A stretch of 5,341 nt of DNA from Chloroflexota bacterium (lineage in GTDB: Bacteria > Chloroflexota > Anaerolineae > Aggregatilineales > Aggregatilineaceae): assembly GCA_016234525.1 (NCBI GenBank), contig JACRBK010000044.1, forward strand, positions 1 to 5,341, in the 5' to 3' direction. Position 1 is the first letter of the stretch, and each line of letters begins with the position of its first letter. The notes beneath the pieces were generated by a model. That model ran no database searches. It was given only the letters and a program-made list of their open reading frames with translations, and was not told the origin of the DNA. The translations under genes and the position numbers were made by a program. This document shows, piece by piece, positions 4,822 to 5,341 of this stretch.

Positions 4822-5341
4822 CTATACCGCCAGAAACAGCACCGCCGTCCCGATCACGGCGACGACGGTCCCGACCACGGCGCGGCGCGTGATCTGCTCT
4901 TTGAAGATCACGCGGCCCAACGGCAGCAGGAAGATCGGCATCAGGCTGGTCAGCGTCGAGGCGACGCCTACCGGGGCATTTTGCACCGCCACTAATGACA
5001 ACCACACCCCGATAAACGGCCCGAAGATCGCCCCGCCGAGAATCAGCCGCACGGCACGCGGATTCTGGCGCAGGGTATCAACCCCCTGGCGCGCCTGCCC
5101 GCGAAAGATCGTAAACGCCCAGATCAGAATCGTGGCTGCGATGAGGCGGATCAAGTTGCCCGATAGGGCCGGGAAATCCCCCTCTAATCCCTGCTTCGAG
5201 GCGATATAACCCGCCGCCTGACCGAGCGCCCCGCCCAACGCCCACAAGAGACCAAGCGCATAGGCACGCGGCGAAGAATCCGGCAGATGATGACCATTGG
5301 TACGATCCGACACAACCCACAGCACGCCGCTTACTGCCAGC
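4822..5341 (-). CDS. EamA/DMT-family membrane transporter, C-terminal half
   Basis: This is the end of a drug/metabolite-transporter family permease in the cytoplasmic membrane; members export or import small metabolites, and the substrate cannot be read. A full protein of this type is usually about 290-300 residues in two five-helix EamA repeats. About 172 codons are visible, covering the end of repeat 1 and all of repeat 2. The frame is open to the window edge (upstream codons read LAVSG), so the GTG at 5325-5323 is an internal valine and not the start. Counting from that codon, the likely helices are 21-47, 55-74, 91-112, 116-139 and 149-166. Typical EamA features are the small-residue-rich QNAPVGVASTLTSLMPIF (115-132), the glutamate in FKEQ (E143) and the final GTVVAVIGTAVLF (152-164). 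The stop codon is TAG at 4824-4822. It converges on the LOR gene. Family is confident. Confidence 0.85.
   Translation of the reverse strand, partial: LAVSGVLWVVSDRTNGHHLPDSSPRAYALGLLWALGGALGQAAGYIASKQGLEGDFPALSGNLIRLIAATILIWAFTIFRGQARQGVDTLRQNPRAVRLILGGAIFGPFIGVWLSLVAVQNAPVGVASTLTSLMPIFLLPLGRVIFKEQITRRAVVGTVVAVIGTAVLFLAV

Noticed and set aside
4889..5209. Plus-strand 106-codon frame inside the transporter gene
   Set aside because: The opposite strand encodes clear EamA transmembrane helices; this frame has no sensible protein pattern.
1..5341. CRISPR array, tRNA, rRNA, insertion sequence or toxin-antitoxin pair
   Set aside because: No regularly spaced direct repeats, cloverleaf-like segment, transposase motif, or small paired genes were seen.

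Overview
The window suggests a free-living, moderately GC-rich bacterium. My best guess is Chloroflexota (Anaerolineae-like). This rests on the flavour of the proteins (a LURP-one-related protein, a two-domain GNAT protein, a tandem esterase) and on the C-rich/G-rich palindromes between genes. No rRNA or other marker gene is present, so the assignment is inference only. There are six protein-coding genes, two of them cut by the window edges. I see no RNA gene, CRISPR array, transposase or phage gene.

Layout. (1) Positions 2-1603, plus strand: 3' part of a secreted-type esterase of the PHB-depolymerase/feruloyl-esterase (LpqC) kind, made of two tandem alpha/beta-hydrolase domains. The second domain has a complete catalytic triad. 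The first keeps the fold and four matching cysteines but has lost all three triad residues. (2) Positions 1604-1771: a 168-bp intergenic region rich in hairpins and short repeats, with a probable terminator and probably the control region of the next genes. (3) Positions 1772-4060, plus strand: a tight three-gene unit of a GNAT-type acetyltransferase, an unrecognised 277-aa protein that starts on the last base of the GNAT stop codon, and a class I SAM-dependent methyltransferase 4 bp further on. (4) Positions 4137-4739, plus strand: a LURP-one-related (LOR, tubby-C-terminal-fold) protein with a strong ribosome binding site that lies in a small hairpin. (5) Positions 4740-4821: the junction between convergent genes, holding an 11-bp perfect palindrome and a second small hairpin. 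(6) Positions 4822-5341, minus strand: C-terminal half of an EamA/DMT-family membrane transporter that continues past the window end.

How the genes relate. The GNAT, unknown and methyltransferase genes are almost certainly cotranscribed and partly translationally coupled, so they may act in one process, but the sequence does not show which. The esterase, the LOR protein and the transporter look like independent units. The points most worth a second look are the catalytically dead but structurally conserved first esterase domain, the unrecognised protein between two modifying enzymes, and two intergenic palindromes with shared sequence that may belong to a dispersed repeat family.
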